The notes under the pieces were generated by a model. The model did not search any database. It was not told where the DNA came from and saw nothing but the letters and a program-made list of their open reading frames with translations. 64,000 nt of DNA, taken from assembly GCA_963971405.1 (NCBI GenBank), contig OZ020489.1:41804510-41868509 (forward strand), in the 5' to 3' direction. The position numbers and the translations under genes are program-made. This document shows positions 21,401-31,900 of this stretch, piece after piece. Positions within the stretch are counted from its first letter, which is position 1; each line of letters starts with the position of its first letter. This DNA comes from Psococerastis gibbosa (lineage: Eukaryota > Arthropoda > Insecta > Psocodea > Psocidae).

Positions 21401-21468
21401 TAATGTTCGCTGACACATTGCTTGAAACCTCATCTTCTAGTAGTGAATGGGATCTGACAGCACCTTAA
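12403..21468 (+). CDS. DZIP1: DZIP1/iguana-like zinc-finger ciliary protein (ten exons, complete)
   Basis: Exons 12403-12493, 13234-13466, 13806-13850, 14617-14837, 15492-15670, 16105-16994, 18265-18612, 19521-19699, 20125-20967 and 21360-21468 join to 3138 nt, 1045 aa. DZIP1 proteins act at basal bodies and the ciliary transition zone and are needed for ciliogenesis and Hedgehog signalling. Evidence: the N-terminal block (KLDWKAIEQLDVDAIV, then a domain ending in two or three hydrophobic heptads, residues 1-123), and a single C2H2 finger with C124, C127, H140, H145 inside MHKCKHCDKTF...RRRH, the DZIP1 arrangement. A QT-motif array follows (154-192). Residues 257-553 are a highly charged, Arg/Glu/Gly/Val-rich repetitive segment; 554-729 contain short helical LREL and RERIEEMVEQRL segments; 770-900 hold three repeats of about 44 aa. 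The protein is longer than vertebrate DZIP1 (about 870 aa) because of these repeats. Start: first ATG of the exon carrying the conserved DWKAI motif. Confidence 0.9.
13234..13466 (+). CDS. DZIP1: DZIP1-like exon 2
   Basis: Acceptor AATTTTTCAG|A. Reads EQLDVDAIVSGRQFTELERS, then VLTCDLDSDTVKFLDRNF and FRVSQLGIAYLSHCLTCLD: the conserved DZIP1 N-terminal domain with its sub-C-terminal coiled region. Donor CAG|GTATTA, phase 0. Confidence 0.9.
13806..13850 (+). CDS. DZIP1: DZIP1-like exon 3 (15 codons)
   Basis: Micro-exon between ATGTTACAG and GTAAGC, encoding DHKQNTVKRHASMHK. It keeps phase 0 on both sides and puts MHK directly before the zinc-finger cysteine, as in family members (xHKC). Confidence 0.75.
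14052..14120 (-). repeat. tRNA-like (SINE) fragment
   Basis: GGCGGGATTTGATCCCATGATC is the reverse complement of a tRNA T-arm/B-box region with decay. It resembles the copy at 56664-56730. Too degraded for a tRNA gene. Confidence 0.45.
14617..14837 (+). CDS. DZIP1: DZIP1-like exon 4: C2H2 finger and QT array
   Basis: Acceptor TTATTTGCAG|T. Begins exactly at the first zinc ligand. The finger C-x2-C-x12-H-x4-H ends RRRH. It is followed by STQTP, GAQTEE, GSQTVS and ATQTDE, each 12 residues after the last. Donor CACAG|GTACAT, phase 2. Confidence 0.92.
15492..15670 (+). CDS. DZIP1: DZIP1-like exon 5
   Basis: Acceptor TATTTTTCAG|G. Reads APLQVVLDKFVEEMKSRLPG then WLTALENRPLF and VPFVANCCHQIAAG; helical and compact but not matched by me to a named domain. 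Donor GCGG|GTATTG, phase 1. Confidence 0.8.
16105..16994 (+). CDS. DZIP1: DZIP1-like exon 6: long charged segment
   Basis: An open frame of 297 codons with acceptor AAATTTTCAG|T and donor AAG|GTAACT, phase 1 in and 0 out. The start (SESEDELPI) is acidic. The remainder repeats themes such as GKERRAGS, GRKERVFSRV, CDEVDRRVRSV, GVDRRVGSV and DEGDRRVRN, a degenerate internal repeat. It is predicted to be disordered or helical. The frame stays open although the sequence is low complexity, which supports coding. Confidence 0.82.
17060..17160 (-). pseudogene. LINE 3' end relic
   Basis: Reverse strand reads RRVWRRLTYHTRA then CCGATTATTGACGATAATGATG, the same tail order as the LINE fragment ending near 24175 (TATCACACCCGGCAACTCGAG then ATTATTGATGTTGATGATAC). 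Confidence 0.55.
17168..17641. mobile_element. Palindromic Tourist/Harbinger-like element with TAA duplication
   Basis: Element 17171-17638 begins GGCGCTTATTCCACCTACGT and ends in its near-perfect inverse (AGGTGGAATAAGCGCC). TAA flanks both ends. Arms of about 55 bases (TGCATAGTAAATGTAGTATT etc.) enclose an unpaired AT-rich core containing TTGATCAATGATCATAGAGT, which recurs at 55600. It lies in DZIP1-like intron 6. Confidence 0.78.
17820..17980. mobile_element. Palindromic Tourist/Harbinger-like element
   Basis: GGGGTATTCCATATACGTAC at the left pairs with GTACGTATGTGGAATGGGCACC at the right. The centre has TTTTAGCAGACATTAAAGAC and GGTAGCAG/CTGCTACC as in the copies at 41180 and 50228. It seems inserted into a piece of the repeat otherwise seen at 9259 (TATTTAACAAAGGGTTAG left, ACATTGCCTGTTGTGTTA right). 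Confidence 0.7.
18000..18210 (-). mobile_element. Degraded tRNA-derived SINE (family of 50990-51235)
   Basis: Shares with the copy at 50990 the order CATCGAA-AATTAGGG-GGAGCC, TTGTCAGGGGAAG, CATCATTGGGCTAAGTCCTGA, TTGGACTCATTGCTCTTG and CCCCTTGAGGATTCGAA, then loses the tRNA-like head. Confidence 0.55.
18265..18612 (+). CDS. DZIP1: DZIP1-like exon 7
   Basis: Acceptor TATATTTTAG|C. Pro/Arg-rich start, then KKRPPKMLGLVRRSLTSLYS and LATRLRELHVDPTWTGIPDA followed by TLKKSLDALAHNRRLLTK. The L-x-V-D/x-P...GIP pattern resembles the C-terminal conserved block of DZIP1 proteins. Donor AAG|GTACTT, phase 0. Confidence 0.85.
18613..19520. other. DZIP1-like intron 7
   Basis: AT-rich. Contains near 19250-19440 the segment ending TAAGTCTCACCCCGTAAATACAATACGGTTATTATT, which looks like a LINE 3' untranslated tail. 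No coding exon seen. Confidence 0.4.
19521..19699 (+). CDS. DZIP1: DZIP1-like exon 8
   Basis: Acceptor TTTCCATAG|A. Encodes two similar short helical segments, VVRERIEEMVEQRLETQIS and RRKIEDVIEERLQAYNS, about 35 residues apart, likely a duplicated helix. Donor ACAT|GTGAGT, phase 2. Confidence 0.85.
19726..19815 (+). mobile_element. tRNA-derived SINE-A fragment
   Basis: CTTTCACCCAATAGGTTGCT then GGTTCGAGTCCTACACTTGC: a B-box-like region shared with four other copies (19850, 30700, and inverted at 26946 and 44610). Confidence 0.55.
19850..20002 (+). mobile_element. tRNA-derived SINE-A
   Basis: CACCCGAAAGGTTGTTGGTT-CGAG B-box-like head, body GGCCATGCTTCGGAGGGCAT-GTAAAGCAGGCGGTC, and a short ATTTATTT tail. 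Same family as 30700, 26946 and 44610. Confidence 0.65.
20125..20967 (+). CDS. DZIP1: DZIP1-like exon 9 with three 44-aa repeats
   Basis: Acceptor TTTTGTAG|G. Acidic start (DVESDSSDLPPSEPDAEP), then three imperfect repeats (20306-20690) each with the order MET-xx-K-x-K-M-ASS-xxKS-x-NQ and EEKRA: KMASSIQKSANQ, KMASSIKKSTNQ, KTPSSLKTSLNQ. It ends PVPPPAETSSDEFSPVLAAR. Donor CAAG|GTTTGT, phase 2. Confidence 0.85.
21003..21200 (+). repeat. 5' fragment of the 0.8-kb dispersed element
   Basis: TACGTAGTATAAGGAAAGCTTTGTGATGGTCGAAATTTTCGA and CAGTCGGTCTCTATATTTTCGTCG match the beginning of the full copy at 47757. Lies in the last intron of the DZIP1-like gene. Confidence 0.6.
21360..21468 (+). CDS. 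DZIP1: DZIP1-like exon 10 (terminal)
   Basis: Acceptor TGATTTACAG|G. Encodes LEAKKVMLGDVKKVMFADTL then SSSSSEWDLTAP and TAA. The phase joins exon 9 without a break. The Ser-rich acidic tail with W resembles the end of DZIP1 proteins. Confidence 0.8.
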
Positions 21469-22760
21469 GTTAAGCTTGCGTATTTACTTAGTGCACCTAA
21501 AGTATAGTTTGACACATGCCAAAGAAATTATTATAATAGAGCTACAGTATTTTAGTATGGCTTATTTTAATTCGTCTATAACCATCAGCAAACTTAGGAT
21601 AGCAAATTATTGTTCAAGGATTTTACCCTACCGCAAAGCTTTCGGATTGGTTTTGGAAGCATTTATGGTCTTATTTGCCCACAGTAGATTTACCCAGGCT
21701 AGCAACCGTGGCTCAGCCAATCAACGATTTCGCAGTTATGACCGAGCATAAGTGGGTTCTTGCCATAAGTCAAAGTCGATAGACGAAGCCTTTTTTCAAA
21801 TAGGGGAAAAAAAATTAAAGTAAACTTAATACAATTTCTATTATACTGCAAATATAATACAGACGGTTACCGTAACACTATTCATAATAATTAATAACCG
21901 GTATTCTATAGTAATAATACAGTCCATTGTTGTAGAGAAAAGGCACCCGCATAGTTCCGCACCGCAACTGCAACACAAAAACGGGTCGAGTCATTAGTGC
22001 TAGTTAAATTAAAGAACAGTTACTGGATCAAGAGTTCTATATAGGAGAGACGCGACATTCGCTTCCCACTAAAAAATATATTTTTAATTTCTGTATCTTA
22101 TGACCAGCTATTGAAAAAACCTTAGTATGTGGATTGGCGCCAACGCCAACGCAGCAAATCTGATTAGTTGGCCTCCCGTTCAGCCGGCCGCCTTACCAAG
22201 TTGAATCCAGCGGACCAGAGCAGGTTCAAAGCTGCAGATAACTTGGTCGTGTGCACAGTGCCGGTAGGGAAACATGGTAGGACTTGTCCTGGTCACCTCC
22301 GAACTAATCGTGTGACTTCACTGTGTTTCCCAAGTGGTTCGGAATCCACTATAATCAGGAGGTCCCCTGTCCTATTGGCCCAAACCCTGGCCTGGGACTG
22401 TGTCCAACCATACTACTACTGGCCTCCCGTCCACAAGTGAGCGTCGGCATTCAGCGGCAAAATATCAGTCGAGGAGGATTTACACTGAAACTGAACCTGC
22501 GTGCCGCGCGGAGCCAGCGGTTGGCACGTCCACACTACCGGCTTTCGCCGGCTTCCTTTGATGGAGACCGACACTAGCGATTTTCAGCGGCACGTGCCAA
22601 CGGCCTCGTCCACATTGTATCGGCTTTGCCGCGCAACGGCGGCATAATCTGGACGCAGCTTAAGAGAGGGGTTGTGATGGCAGCTTTACGTTTCATTTTT
22701 TCCAGCGAATAATAATAAAATAAAAAATAATGATGTTGATGAAATGCGTACCTGTTTGAG
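21469..22760. other. Convergent intergenic spacer
   Basis: Lies between the stop codons of the DZIP1-like gene (+) and the ARHGEF10-like gene (-), so it holds both 3' ends. It has a dispersed repeat at 22286-22365 also found at 33257-33333. Short open frames here match nothing I know. Confidence 0.6.
22286..22365 (+). repeat. Dispersed repeat, second copy at 33257-33333
   Basis: TCCTGGTCACCTCCGAACTA through CCCAAGTGGTTCGGAATCCA to GAGGTCC is nearly identical to 33257-33333, same orientation. Confidence 0.7.
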
Positions 22761-22952
22761 TTAGAGCTTGGTTTCCCAGACAACGAGGTGTGCGTCCATC
22801 CTGTTTGGATCTCTGGCTTTGTTGAGCTTGTCTGGACAACAGGCCGTTCTCCAGTTGACGTACCCTCGACCTCCCATAACCGTAATGACAGTCCGTCTGT
22901 CCGTCCCGGGAATTTTCTTCGTTGGTTTTCGTTCCACCGGCGCTTCTGGCTC
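22761..22952 (-). CDS. ARHGEF10: ARHGEF10-like exon 15 (terminal)
   Basis: Acceptor CTTTATAG|G. Encodes [20 protein letters not shown] then [12 protein letters not shown] and TAA, the typical C-terminal strand of the family's propeller. Confidence 0.9.
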   Translation of the reverse strand, partial: EPEAPVERKPTKKIPGTDRRTVITVMGGRGYVNWRTACCPDKLNKARDPNRMDAHLVVWETKL

Positions 22953-25900
22953 CTATAAAGTAATGAAACGTTTATGCAATCACCTCGGCAAAGCTGAAAA
23001 TACACCATTCAACTCGGTCTCTTGGTCTGCTGCAGGATCGTGTGGGCGTAGAATATACAACCCGTTGGGTTACCTTTAGATTAGCAATTAGGCAATTATT
23101 ACAGTATACCCTACCCTGTATAAACAATAATTCTGACCTTGTGGTTGGATGCTGGTGTGTCGGCGACCAGTGATGGCAACGCTCCCGCTGACTCAGAGCG
23201 TTTCAGCGGGACCGACTCTTCACTTGACGACGTGTAAAGGCTGGACGCGTGGGACGCGACCGACCAGTTGGAGAGGTCGAGCGATCGTGGTCGCGACCGC
23301 AGTCGGCGGTCCAGGGTGCCGAGCTGCGCCGTAAGGTCGGGGTCGCTTCTGCGCAGTGTTTCGTACCTGAGAATTGAATAGAAACGTCAGAGACCAATCC
23401 AGAACCATGCAATGTATGAATCCGAACAAATTGCTCACTGAGGATTTACGAAAACGCACGATGCTTTATCTTAGGGAATTTTTTTGCGTCCAATTTCCAT
23501 ACCCCCGGCTTAATATATAAAACATATTTACCCGTTACTATCGTCGCCCGGTTCCCGACAATTCAGCAAGTCCCCGTAGAGTCCATAGACATCGCAGTCA
23601 CCGCTCCCCTGCGAACTACTCGAGCTGTAGCCCAGACTCCGCGGTAGAGTCTTGCTGCCACGCCTTGTACTATCAGCTGCCACTGCCGTTCTTCTACGCA
23701 GCAATACAGGGCTACCGGTTAGCTGCTGCTTCACGCGCTCTGCCATCGATCGCTCTCCACTCGATTTCTATGCAAAAAAAACAGGAGTAAGTTAGTTATT
23801 AGTTAGGTCCTGGAAAATTAGAGCAGCGGGGGAACACATCGAAAAAAATTAAGATTTTTTAAATGGCGCTTTGGTCTAGGAATAGAAATGAAGTCATTAG
23901 AAGAGTTAGGGGTGGAAGACCCATTGGTGGCGACGATAGCGAGGAGACTGAAATGGTTCGGACACGTAAAGCGAATCAATATCATCAGGTGCGCGAGGAA
24001 ATGGCTAGAGGAAGCACGAAGAAGGGGAAGATCAAGAAAGAGATACAGAAACGAGATTGAGAACGATCTCAGGAGAGTGGGCCTGGTAACAGAAGCAGCG
24101 CTGAATAATCAGAAGTGGTGAGAGGGCGGCGAAGGCCCATATCACACCCGGCAACTCGAGATTATTATTGATGTTGATGATACATTACAAGAAGAAAACC
24201 ACTATGAAGTGTCTGTCCTGGTTAGCAAAGATATGGGACATTCGCTCCCAACAAAAAGGGACAACCTGCCACGTCATTTCAATGGCTGGTCATGAAGTGG
24301 CAAGTAACCCCTGACAAAAATATATTTTGAACTGTAGTTACGAATAAATCCATTTTTCTTCTACTTTAACATCAATAGACCCGTGAATAGCAAAAACTAC
24401 ACTATACTAAAAAGGAAAAAAAAAAACTTCAATAAATACCTTTGCATGAGCAGGAGAATGCCTGGCAGGACTATGAAGTGGCAGCAGAAAACCAATCGGG
24501 CCGAAATGCGCGTGATACGAAATATTAACGCGGCCACTGATGATCGGAACACCCTCGAGTCGCGGCAGCGGAATAGTGACACAAATCCCGGCACTAGTCC
24601 CCACCCACAACAACCCCTTACACGCCAGCAGCGCTGTCACCCCCACCACCGCGCGCTTACTCCCCGGACAGTCGTGGTTGGAACACTGCGTTCCGGGCGC
24701 GGCAGTCACGCGAAGCACATTACTAGCAATATTGATATCTTGCAAATGTTTAAAAGTTTCCGTATGGTACAGGCAAATGGTCGAAGAGTTATTCAATGAG
24801 ATCCAAAGCCCGACACCCGAGTGCGCCATTAAATTCACCGAGCCGTGCTGCACGGTGAAACTCTTCTGGATTTCCACATTCTGCGCGCAAATGGCAAAAA
24901 CTTTGGTGTCGCACGCGGCGTACAGGGTGAGGTTGATGGGGAGTAGACAGGAGACGGGAGCGGTGCCGAGGTGTAACGTGGCAGGAGAGGCAAGGTTCCA
25001 CGTGCCGTCGTCGGAGCGCCCGTAGCAGGCGATGGTGCCGTTGTCTAGTGCCACGAATACTTGGTCACCGTGGTAACGTATACTTGTCACTGCACCAGGT
25101 ACTTTTACTTCTGTTACAGCGTTGCCTTTTTCTAATTCTACGGCTGAGTATATAAGGATTCTGAAATGGAATGAGAAATTTAATTGTAGGCATATATATT
25201 TTGTATATTTATTTTTTATTCAAATATTAAAAGTATATAAGTATTTGGATGAATGCATATATATCCGAATAACCTCTTCTGTCGCGCCTGTAGGTAAAAC
25301 CGGTTAGACTCGGAGACAGAGGGCACCCGACGGAGAGGGAGACTGAGGAAGAGGACGACAGTCGAAATAGAAGAGGGGGGACTAGAAGGAATGGAGAAGA
25401 CTCATACATCATACCCAGGCGGAGCAGTTACTTAAAAATGAAAATGTTAGCTACCTTGCAGCTGCAGTGCCGATCCAAACGAGATCGGCAGCTAGTGCCT
25501 CGCCACCGTCGCCTCGGATGTGCTCCATACACGTCACTTGGGCACAGGGCAGGTCAAAGGAACATAGGGCGCGTAAAGAGCTGGCTTGGTGTAGTGGCTG
25601 GGCAAGAACCGTCACGTGTGATGAGTTGTTGGTTTCAGAACAGACCCAGAGGATGCCCTGGGCTCGGGCGCGGCGGGGTAGTGTGTAGAAACAGCCGCAA
25701 CGCACCTAGGTAACACAAAAAGTAACCATTAGCATACTAGTTATCAATATAGGGTTGCAATGCAACAATACGGGGGAAGCCAGAAGACAATTACCGAAAG
25801 GCTGCAGTAAGCGATACCACAACCGACCAGTTTCAGCCTCGAAAAGAAGAAATAGCCGTTACAGCAGGTTCGAGGAGCACTATATGCCACAGAATTCATT

Positions 25901-28900
25901 TAAAATCGGTTTGGCGGAGCGATAATAAGCAAAGGCAAATATCGTATGCTTTGGACGGTTTTATCTTAGATTTCAATTTTTAGACTTTGGACAGAACCCC
26001 ACTTTACGGGGCGATGGTTTCCTGAAATCGATATACATAACATGCATGCCTAACATTTTGAACGGAGGGTGGTTTTAGGCTCAAGGGGTCATGGAAATGA
26101 AAGGTTAAGAAGAAATTTTCCGGAAATCTCCCTAAAATGCATTTGAATCCGCACGGCAAGTGGATCACTTTCGTATAGAAAATCTTGTTGCGGCAGCGAA
26201 CCAATCAGGAAAATAGCCACGCTACCAAATCCAACCGATGTTGACATCGAAAAAAAATTATAGGCTCTCTACTCACCTCGGTAGGCTGCGGAGATGAATA
26301 AACACACTGCGTCTTAACAAACAATGGCATCTTGGTGGTAGACTGGTGTTCCTGCTCAGGTACTTCCCACGCAGGCGCATTACAAGGATCCAACGCCAGC
26401 TGTGCCAGCCTCAGCTCAGTCGTCCACTCCTTCTTCACTGCGGGATTCTCCGTGTGGAACGTCAGCACCTCTTCCTTGCCGCCTTTGTTACGCAGGGTTA
26501 GCTGCAGAGAGCACGCGTCCACCCATGAGATCGCCTCATCTTTTTGCTTCATCGCCAGCTTGACTTCATCCTGCAGGCTGCGCATCCGTTCCACGTTCAG
26601 TTCCTACAATTAAAGGAAGTTAGAGAAAGGAGATCTCACAGGACATGGTCCGTTCCAAAATCACTTATCTAAGATGGGAACACCCATGGTGTACAGGATA
26701 CAAGAAGCTCATGACAAGTTCCTCAAAAGGGACATCGAGGGAGAAAGGTCCCATAACCTAATGGTCGATAATCCTACTACAATCAAGCCGGTGCCAAATG
26801 CGCATGGTCACGGCTGGCTGGACATGATCCCTTTCGGAACCCTCTTCGGACAATGAGTTAACCCGTTGAGGATGACAAGTACAGACCCCTTGGCCCGGGA
26901 CACAGCGTCACATCTGCTGCTGTCATGCCATGGGAATATTGCATTTAAATAAATAAATAAATAAATAATGGATTCTTGTTCTATTACTAAGTCAACCAAC
27001 AGGAGTTAGCTCATGCACTCCGAAGCAAGGCCATAATATGTAGCTAGTGTGGGACAGCCAACAACCTTTCGGGTGATGGTCGGAGTCTGTAGCACTCCTA
27101 ACTCTACATGTCCTGATGGCCGTCCTTACCGGATAAGATGCTCTGAGCGTGCCGACCAGCTCAGTGATGCGACTGAGTACTTCATAGTCGTGCATTAAGT
27201 CTCCCATCTCCTGGCAAATGTCGCTACCATCGCCGCCCCCTCGACCACCAGCGACGCGGTGCCCCGCCGTCAGCACCCGGCTGAGTGTTGGCGATGCTGA
27301 AGTGTCCAGTACCTACGACACATGTACACATAAAAACCACTACTCACAGTCAAACCTTGTATACAATATAGAAGAGATGGGACATTCGAGCGCGCTAAAA
27401 ATATTTTTTTAATCATTTTTTCAATGGCTTCTCAGCCTCTCTTCCCCCAATCTTGTGATGTGTAATCCTATACTTAAAGCGTCAATTACCTCAATATCAG
27501 TGACGGGGTGGCTCCACTTTAGGCTAAGACGTTCGGGAGCGGCCGGGTCGACGGCTACACACAGCAGCAGGTCGTTAAGCAGTAGCAGACGACGTGGTTT
27601 CCGCTTGCTGACACTCCCGCAGGCGGTAAACTCGAGCTGAGTCACACGGTCTTCACGTAGAAGACAGCGGTTCGAATCAGACAGGGGACGGGCTATTAAT
27701 TTACCGGAAACCCGGCGTAGCATCTCACGGAAAGCCTGCAAAAAAAACAAACAGTGAAAACTCTGAAGTTTATGAAGGATTCCGCTATTTTGAAGGGATA
27801 GTGGCTGAGACATGCAGTAAATTCCGGCTAACTGGCTATGTCTATGCACATGCGCAGTCAGCCAGGAAATCAGAGCGCGGAATAAAGTAGGGCTTTACCC
27901 GTGCGTGTCTCTCCTTATGCCAACAAGTGCTTTTTTTTTTTAAGATTAATCGCATACAACTTACAAGCAATTTAATTAATGTATCCAAATATATATAATC
28001 GGACACCTGCTTCGGCATGATAACATAGTCAGCTGCATCATTGAGGGGATCATGGAAGGCGTAAATCGATGGGGACGGCCACGAGACGAATATCTCCAAC
28101 AAGTTAAACATGATTTGGGGATAACGTCGTATGTGGAGATGAAGAGGGCATGTCAAAATCGCGGAGATTGGAGACATCGCTGCAATATGTTGCTGCCAAC
28201 CAGCCATCATCCGGCTGTAACTTGAAGAAGATCCAAATAACTTGTTCAGTCGCCTCTGTAGATAATACCTCTGTTGAGTTCGATCGCATGGTGCGTAGAG
28301 ACTATCACAGATACTATCAAGCTGCCAACTATGCCACCGAAGAACTCACCTGCAACTGTTCAGCCTCTCTTTTGCGCTCATTGAGCATCTCCGCGAGGCT
28401 CTCCAACTGCGTCAGTGCCAGCTGTAGAGACATACGGTCCGGATGCCCCTGCGGCGTGTGCTTCAACAGATCTTGCAGCAAAAGGATGAACTGTGGAAAC
28501 CTCTGCACGGGCTTGACCATAAGCGCAAATAGGGAGAGCCGGTCGGGCGACGAGATCTGCTTCACCTACAAACCGAAAATACATTTAAAGGATACGTGTC
28601 TCGATAAAATTGTGAGCAAGCTCCTACGCTAGGCTTCTTCATTTCCCGTTAGCAAAGCTAATCAAGGGACAGCAGTACCAGCAGTCTGCAGGACATTAAT
28701 TGACAGATTAACTTGTGTGGGGCTACAACCAAGAGGGTCAGTGCTGAGACAATAGCGCAAAAGTTCAGAAAAAATACAGCAACGCACAAAAGATTTATAT
28801 TCTATTCTAAGAGAGGGATATATAGTGGCGTGTACAACAGTACTGGTTGAAGACTTCTGTCCCATTCCCCAGACGTGGCAACTGAACCAACCCGAGGCCT

Positions 28901-31900
28901 CGTGGGAGGTCTACGGTCAGGTGACCCGTGATGCCATAAGTCATCGTCATAAAAAATCAGCTCAGCTGCTAGGGTGTGGTACGTCAGTCTCCTCCTGTCT
29001 CTCCGCTTCTGATTATTGAATACTTTCTCTGATATCGTCCTTAATCTGGTTTCTGTACATCTTCATTAGTCTTACTCTATTTTTTCTCATCTCCAGCCAT
29101 TTCCCCACGCACCCGCTGTTATTCACTCACTCTACATGTGCGAGCCATGGAAGATGAGAGGTAGTGAAACATTGATAGAGCCTTCAATAGTCTCCCGCTA
29201 ATAAGCCTCTTTGAATCAATGAAAGTTCCAAAAGAACGATATGTTTCCACACGTGCAACGTTGCCGAAGATAGGATGAACTTAAGGAACATTAGGAAGCA
29301 TGAACAAATTAGATTGTAAACCCTATTTGTGTGAGTTTTTTAAGCTCAACTTACCTGTAGGAAGTCCAAAAAAGCTTGTTTCCGCTTTTGCTCAGACTTG
29401 GCAAGATCCATGGCAGCGGAGAAATTGTTGATAAACTCCGAGTAGACATCGAGGACGACGGACTTGGAGAAGGACGCGACAAAAACGTCACCTATGCGTT
29501 CATCACGGTCCCAGGTACGTACCGCCTCTGCCAGCGCTATTCGGAACAGTGTGTGGCACTGTAGGATCTCAGGTAACTTATGGAACACCTGAGACACCTT
29601 GTGACCACTGAGGATCGCTGGAGAACTCTCCTCTAGTGGCTTCTTGTACTCCTACGAACAAATTAATCTATTAATACGACAGACTTGGAGAAGGCCGCGA
29701 CAAACACGTCGCCTATACGTTCATCACGGTCCCAGGTTCGTACCGCCTCTGCCAGCGCTATTCGGAACAGTGTGTGGCACTGTAGGATCTCAGGTAACTT
29801 ATGGAACACCTGAGACACCTTGTGACCACTGAGGATCGCTGGAGAACTCTCCTCTAGTGGCTTCTTGTACTCCTACAAACAAATTAATCTATTAATACGA
29901 CAGACTTGAAGAAGACCGTGACAAACACGCCGCCTATGCGTTCATCACGGTCCCAGATGCGTCCGATGCGTACCGTCTCTGCCAGCGCAATTCGGAACAG
30001 CGTGTGGCACTGTAGGATCTCAGGTAGTTTGAAGAACCCCTGAAGATCACTGGCGAGCTCTCATCTAATATATTCCTCTACTTATGGCTATTGGCGTGGA
30101 GAAAGACGCTACAAATACATCGCCTATACGTTCCAAGTTCATAATACCTTTAACCGAGCTAGCCTAGCCGGAATCAGGCGTCACAATTTTGTTATTCAGG
30201 TCTTACTTTTCTTATGCTACCCAGAACTTACTTTCCTTTCTGCACGACTATAGTTTGTTCCTGTAGCGCAGCAACAATCGACCCAAAAACTTTTACCAAC
30301 TGCCATCAGATTAACATGAGTTTGCGCCTCCTACGATATCTCACAGGAACAGGAAATAGTTATTCCGCCACCTACGAGCATGTATTGATACTTACATTAA
30401 CCAGTCTCTGTAGTGTGGCCACATAGGAATTTTCGTTTTGTACAATGGCGGAGACTATGTGCCGCCGCTTGATTTTCTCCGGGGGGAGGCTGGGGGGTTG
30501 TGGGGGCAGTCGAGGGGGTGCGGTCCTCCGGGTGAACGAGGCCTTGACGCAGCTGCTGCTGTTACTGCCTTCCTCCTCCACCTGCAACCATACCATTTAC
30601 ATAAGAAAACTTAATAGTCAAAACAAGACTATTACAATATTAACTAATGCTGACTGCTGTGTTCTGTGTCAGGAGTCAGGACATGCAGAGTAGAGTTACC
30701 GACTCCAACTTTTACCCGAAAGGTTGTTGGTTCGAGTCCCACACTTACTACATTTTCTGGTCATGCTTCGGAGGGCATGTAAAGCAGGTGGTCCCGGGCC
30801 TCGCCTGCTCCACATTCGACGTAGCCTCGTCTGGCCATCGTATCATTGGTCTTCCCACCCACTACCCTGTGCAGGGTACTCCTCGTTGTTCGAGTCACTG
30901 GCATGTATTGTACATGACCTAGCTTTCAGAAACGAGCTTCCCTGGCCTCGCCTACAATGATAGACCCTTTATATCCTCATCGGTTGGAGACCAGTGTCGG
31001 GTAATGTCGCCGCTCAATACCTTAACTGATCCTGATTATGCTATAGATAACGTACCTCAGAAAGGAGAGGCAATCTCCTGGCGGGCAGGTTGTCGACATC
31101 GTATTGGTTAGCAACGCCCCGGTCGCCTTATCAAAAACCATCGCAACAGTCACCCCTGCGACCGTACCAGCTCTCCTAGTCCCTATGTACCTTAACAATA
31201 CCTGATTATGCTATACTGTAGATTTCGTACCTCAGAGAGGAGAGGCATTCTCCTATCGGGTAGGCTGTCGACATCGTACTGGTTGGCAGTGCCCCGTCTT
31301 ATCGAGAACCACCGTGACAGCCGCCCCTGCGACTGTGCCGGGTCATGTCGCAACTTGTCACACAACGTCCGTGCCTTGGCAAGGGTTTGCCGCAACTGAC
31401 CACTGCTTCTGCAATAAAATAAATAAATAAATACTGTATTCCCCCTCTAAGATTTGGAAGGACTTTAGTGTCCCATTGAACGTTGCCCTGCCAACAACCT
31501 CATTTGTCGGATATGAATGGGATTGAATTTTGGTCATTAGCAAACTGGTAAACGTCCTTGATGTCAACTGGCACTTGACAGCAAGCGATAATGGACATGC
31601 TGAAAAGCTTTTTGCCAAGGTCGAAACCGGTCGGGATGAATTTGAACACACGATGCTTGTCTTTACGTAGCATATGATGCTCATTGACAAGAACCTGTTA
31701 TCATGATTGATGCGTCCCATTTTGTTTCCTTTTCTTGGTCGAAACCGTTCGGGTGTGGTTACTGCAGCCTTCGATTTCTTTTATCCTGGTTCGCCTCCCT
31801 TGCAGGGGAGTAGCTAGGGGGGGAGGCGAGGGGGTGCCTCCCCCCAATAATCATTAAAATTGCGAAAGTTGGTATTTGCCTTTGCTCAGTTTGCAAAAGC

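Noticed and set aside
24540..25025. 161-codon plus-strand open frame
   Set aside because: Antisense to the propeller exon of the ARHGEF10-like gene.
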